Assembly: GCF_026725475.1 (NCBI RefSeq)
Contig: NZ_CP109967.1
Span: forward strand, 248,001 to 312,000
DNA from: Catenovulum adriaticum
Lineage (GTDB): Bacteria > Pseudomonadota > Gammaproteobacteria > Enterobacterales > Alteromonadaceae
Direction: 5' to 3'
Length of the DNA stretch: 64,000 nt
Shown here: piece by piece, positions 62,542-64,000 of the stretch
Numbering within the stretch: position 1 is the stretch's first letter
Layout of the letters: the number at the start of each line of letters is the position of its first letter
Made by a program: the position numbers and the translations under genes
The notes under the pieces: model-generated
The model's database searches: none
The model's input: the letters and a program-made list of their open reading frames with translations, nothing else
Told to the model about the DNA's origin: nothing

Positions 62542-62633
62542 AAAAACTCCATTAATAAGTTAAATTTTAATATTTACAAAATATTAAATAAAACTGTTCA
62601 TAAAGGCGTCTTAGCAAAACATAAATTTAATAA

Positions 62634-62645
62634 AAGAACGTTCTT
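62634..62645. promoter_or_regulatory. Palindromic operator candidate 1 (AAGAACGTTCTT)
   Basis: A perfect 12-bp palindrome, 93 bases upstream of the MFS start on the minus strand. Its centre GAACGTTC is repeated at 62752-62759. Confidence 0.55.
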
Positions 62646-62750
62646 ATAATAACAAGAACACTAATTTTTATTTATTTTATGTTTTGATTTTTATTGAACC
62701 AAATTAATTATTTTCATATACATCAGTCAGTTAAATGTTTTTATTTATAT

Positions 62751-62760
62751 CGAACGTTCG
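62751..62760. promoter_or_regulatory. Palindromic operator candidate 2 (CGAACGTTCG)
   Basis: A perfect 10-bp palindrome about 100 bases upstream of the GH3 start, sharing GAACGTTC with the palindrome near the MFS promoter. Looks like one operator of a two-site divergent control region. Such palindromes are more typical of LacI/TetR/GntR-type repressors than AraC. Confidence 0.55.
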
Positions 62761-62858
62761 AGTTGAGGCATTGGCTGTGTTATTGACGAATAGGCATAAC
62801 AATTTAATTACACTTTCGTTTTATTTTGTAATTTAAATCATTATCAGGAGTACAAATT

Positions 62859-64000
62859 TTGAAGTATGCCTATCTTAAATCAAAAATGAGTTTGGCTTTA
62901 ATCGCTGCACTTAGTTTGAATGGTTGCAGTCATATAGAAGTAGAAAGTGACCAAGAGTCAAATAATGTAAAGTTAAGCTCAATTGCCGATCCGGATAACT
63001 GGCCGCATGTAGTCAGTAAAGTTAAAAAAAATGAGAAAATAGAATCTAAGATTACCAAAATACTCAATAAAATGACGATTGAACAAAAAGTGGCTCAAAT
63101 GATTCAGCCTGAAATTCGAGCTTTTGATATCGAAGATATGCGTAAGTATGGCTTCGGATCATATTTAAATGGAGGGGGAGCATTTCCAAATAATGATAAA
63201 TACGCAAGTATGCAAGATTGGGCTCATTTAGCAGAAGAAATGTATCAAGCTTCAATTGATGACAATTTAGATGGGATTGATATTCCAACTATGTGGGGAA
63301 CTGATGCCGTGCATGGGCATAATAATGTAATTGGAGCTACCATTTATCCGCATAATATCGGACTAGGTGCAATGCATAATCCTGATTTAATTGAAAAAAT
63401 TGGGGAAGCCACCGCCAAAATTGTCCAAGTAACAGGTATTGATTGGGTATTTGCTCCAACTGTTGCTGTTGTTCGAGACGACAGATGGGGGCGCACGTAT
63501 GAAGGTTATTCAGAAGATCCAAAAATTGTTAAACAATATGCGAGCGCTATGGTAGATGGGTTGCAAGGTAAAGCCGATAGTAACTTTATGGCTGACGGTA
63601 CAGTGATTGCCACTGCTAAACATTTTTTAGGTGATGGCGGTACTTATTTAGGGATAGACCAAGGTAATAATTTATCATCTGAAGAAGATTTAATTCGTAT
63701 TCATGCACAGGGTTATATCAGCGCCATTGAATCAGGCGTTCAAACTATAATGGCATCTTTTAATAGTTGGCACGGTGAAAAGATGCATGGTAATTCCTCG
63801 CTTTTAACAGATGTATTAAAAGATCGTATGGGATTTGATGGTTTAGTTGTTGGTGATTGGGATGGTCATGGTCAAGTTGATGGCTGTAACAATGCTAGCT
63901 GCGCCCAAGCGATTAATGCTGGGGTTGATATTATAATGGTGCCTAATGAATGGAAAGAAATGTATGAAAATACAGTCGCTCAAGTTAAATCTGGTGTAAT
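62859..64000 (+). CDS. GH3 beta-glycosidase lipoprotein, 3' truncated by window edge
   Basis: 380 residues visible. TTG start with CAGGAG 8 bases upstream, lipobox LNGC (Cys23). GH3 N-terminal barrel: MTIEQKVAQMIQPE, TDAVHGHNN, KHFLGDGGT and nucleophile D333 (GDWDGH). It resembles ExoP-type exo-1,3/1,4-beta-glucosidases of Alteromonadales; a beta-galactosidase or xylosidase role remains possible. The second domain with the acid/base is off the window. It is divergent from the MFS permease. Confidence 0.88.
   Translation, partial: MKYAYLKSKMSLALIAALSLNGCSHIEVESDQESNNVKLSSIADPDNWPHVVSKVKKNEKIESKITKILNKMTIEQKVAQMIQPEIRAFDIEDMRKYGFGSYLNGGGAFPNNDKYASMQDWAHLAEEMYQASIDDNLDGIDIPTMWGTDAVHGHNNVIGATIYPHNIGLGAMHNPDLIEKIGEATAKIVQVTGIDWVFAPTVAVVRDDRWGRTYEGYSEDPKIVKQYASAMVDGLQGKADSNFMADGTVIATAKHFLGDGGTYLGIDQGNNLSSEEDLIRIHAQGYISAIESGVQTIMASFNSWHGEKMHGNSSLLTDVLKDRMGFDGLVVGDWDGHGQVDGCNNASCAQAINAGVDIIMVPNEWKEMYENTVAQVKSGV

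Overview
The window reads as chromosome of a marine, AT-rich, algal-polysaccharide-degrading gammaproteobacterium, most like the Alteromonadales (Catenovulum/Paraglaciecola-type). The case rests on periplasmic agar/porphyran enzymes (GH2, GH117, GH16, GH86, GH3), a P450 system of the kind used on 6-O-methyl-D-galactose, a PEP-CTERM protein, an Mrp Na+/H+ antiporter and a gammaproteobacterial type II cellulose operon. This is inferred from gene content; no rRNA or tRNA was seen.

Layout. 1-17.9 kb is an agarolytic locus: the end of a sorbosone/glucose-dehydrogenase-like propeller protein, a 320-bp MITE, an apparent operon GH2 beta-galactosidase - GH117 anhydrogalactosidase - Sel1/TonB-C-like protein - lipoprotein - S9 peptidase, then a GH16 lipoprotein, a divergent di-haem peroxidase, a modular GH86 enzyme and a PEP-CTERM protein. 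18.1-22 kb is a zinc module: a His-rich TonB receptor and an AztD-like lipoprotein behind two Zur-like palindromes. 22.2-30.6 kb has a Rof-like protein, a CE2-like esterase, the mrpA(B)CDEFG operon and a DMT exporter. 31.2-34 kb is a P450/ferredoxin/ferredoxin reductase operon.

34.1-44.4 kb is an accessory island. It starts with a decayed IS1595-family element. An integron gene-cassette array with no integrase in the window (CALIN-like) follows: about ten + strand cassettes separated by attC sites whose inverse-core and core heptamers mostly match as cassette biology predicts. One cassette occurs twice (two base differences in 517). One attC is split by an IS1111-like IS110-family element, and another junction holds the 3' end of a group II intron. 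Cassette cargo includes a HEPN-motif protein, a methyltransferase, DUF4375 proteins, small membrane proteins and an HD phosphohydrolase.

44.7-59.2 kb holds chaB and, on the minus strand, a single-direction bcsE-F-G-R-Q-A-B-Z-C operon for phosphoethanolamine cellulose, including the small genes bcsF and bcsR. 59.4-64 kb has an unknown 200-aa protein, a membrane-bound AraC regulator, a fucose/galactose-type MFS permease and a divergent GH3 lipoprotein that runs off the window. Two GAACGTTC palindromes lie between the last two.

How it fits together: GH16 and GH86 would cut agar/porphyran outside or at the cell surface; GH2, GH117 and probably GH3 would trim the oligosaccharides; the P450 trio would demethylate released 6-O-methylgalactose; the MFS permease would import monosaccharide. 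Substrate assignments are inferred from families and context.
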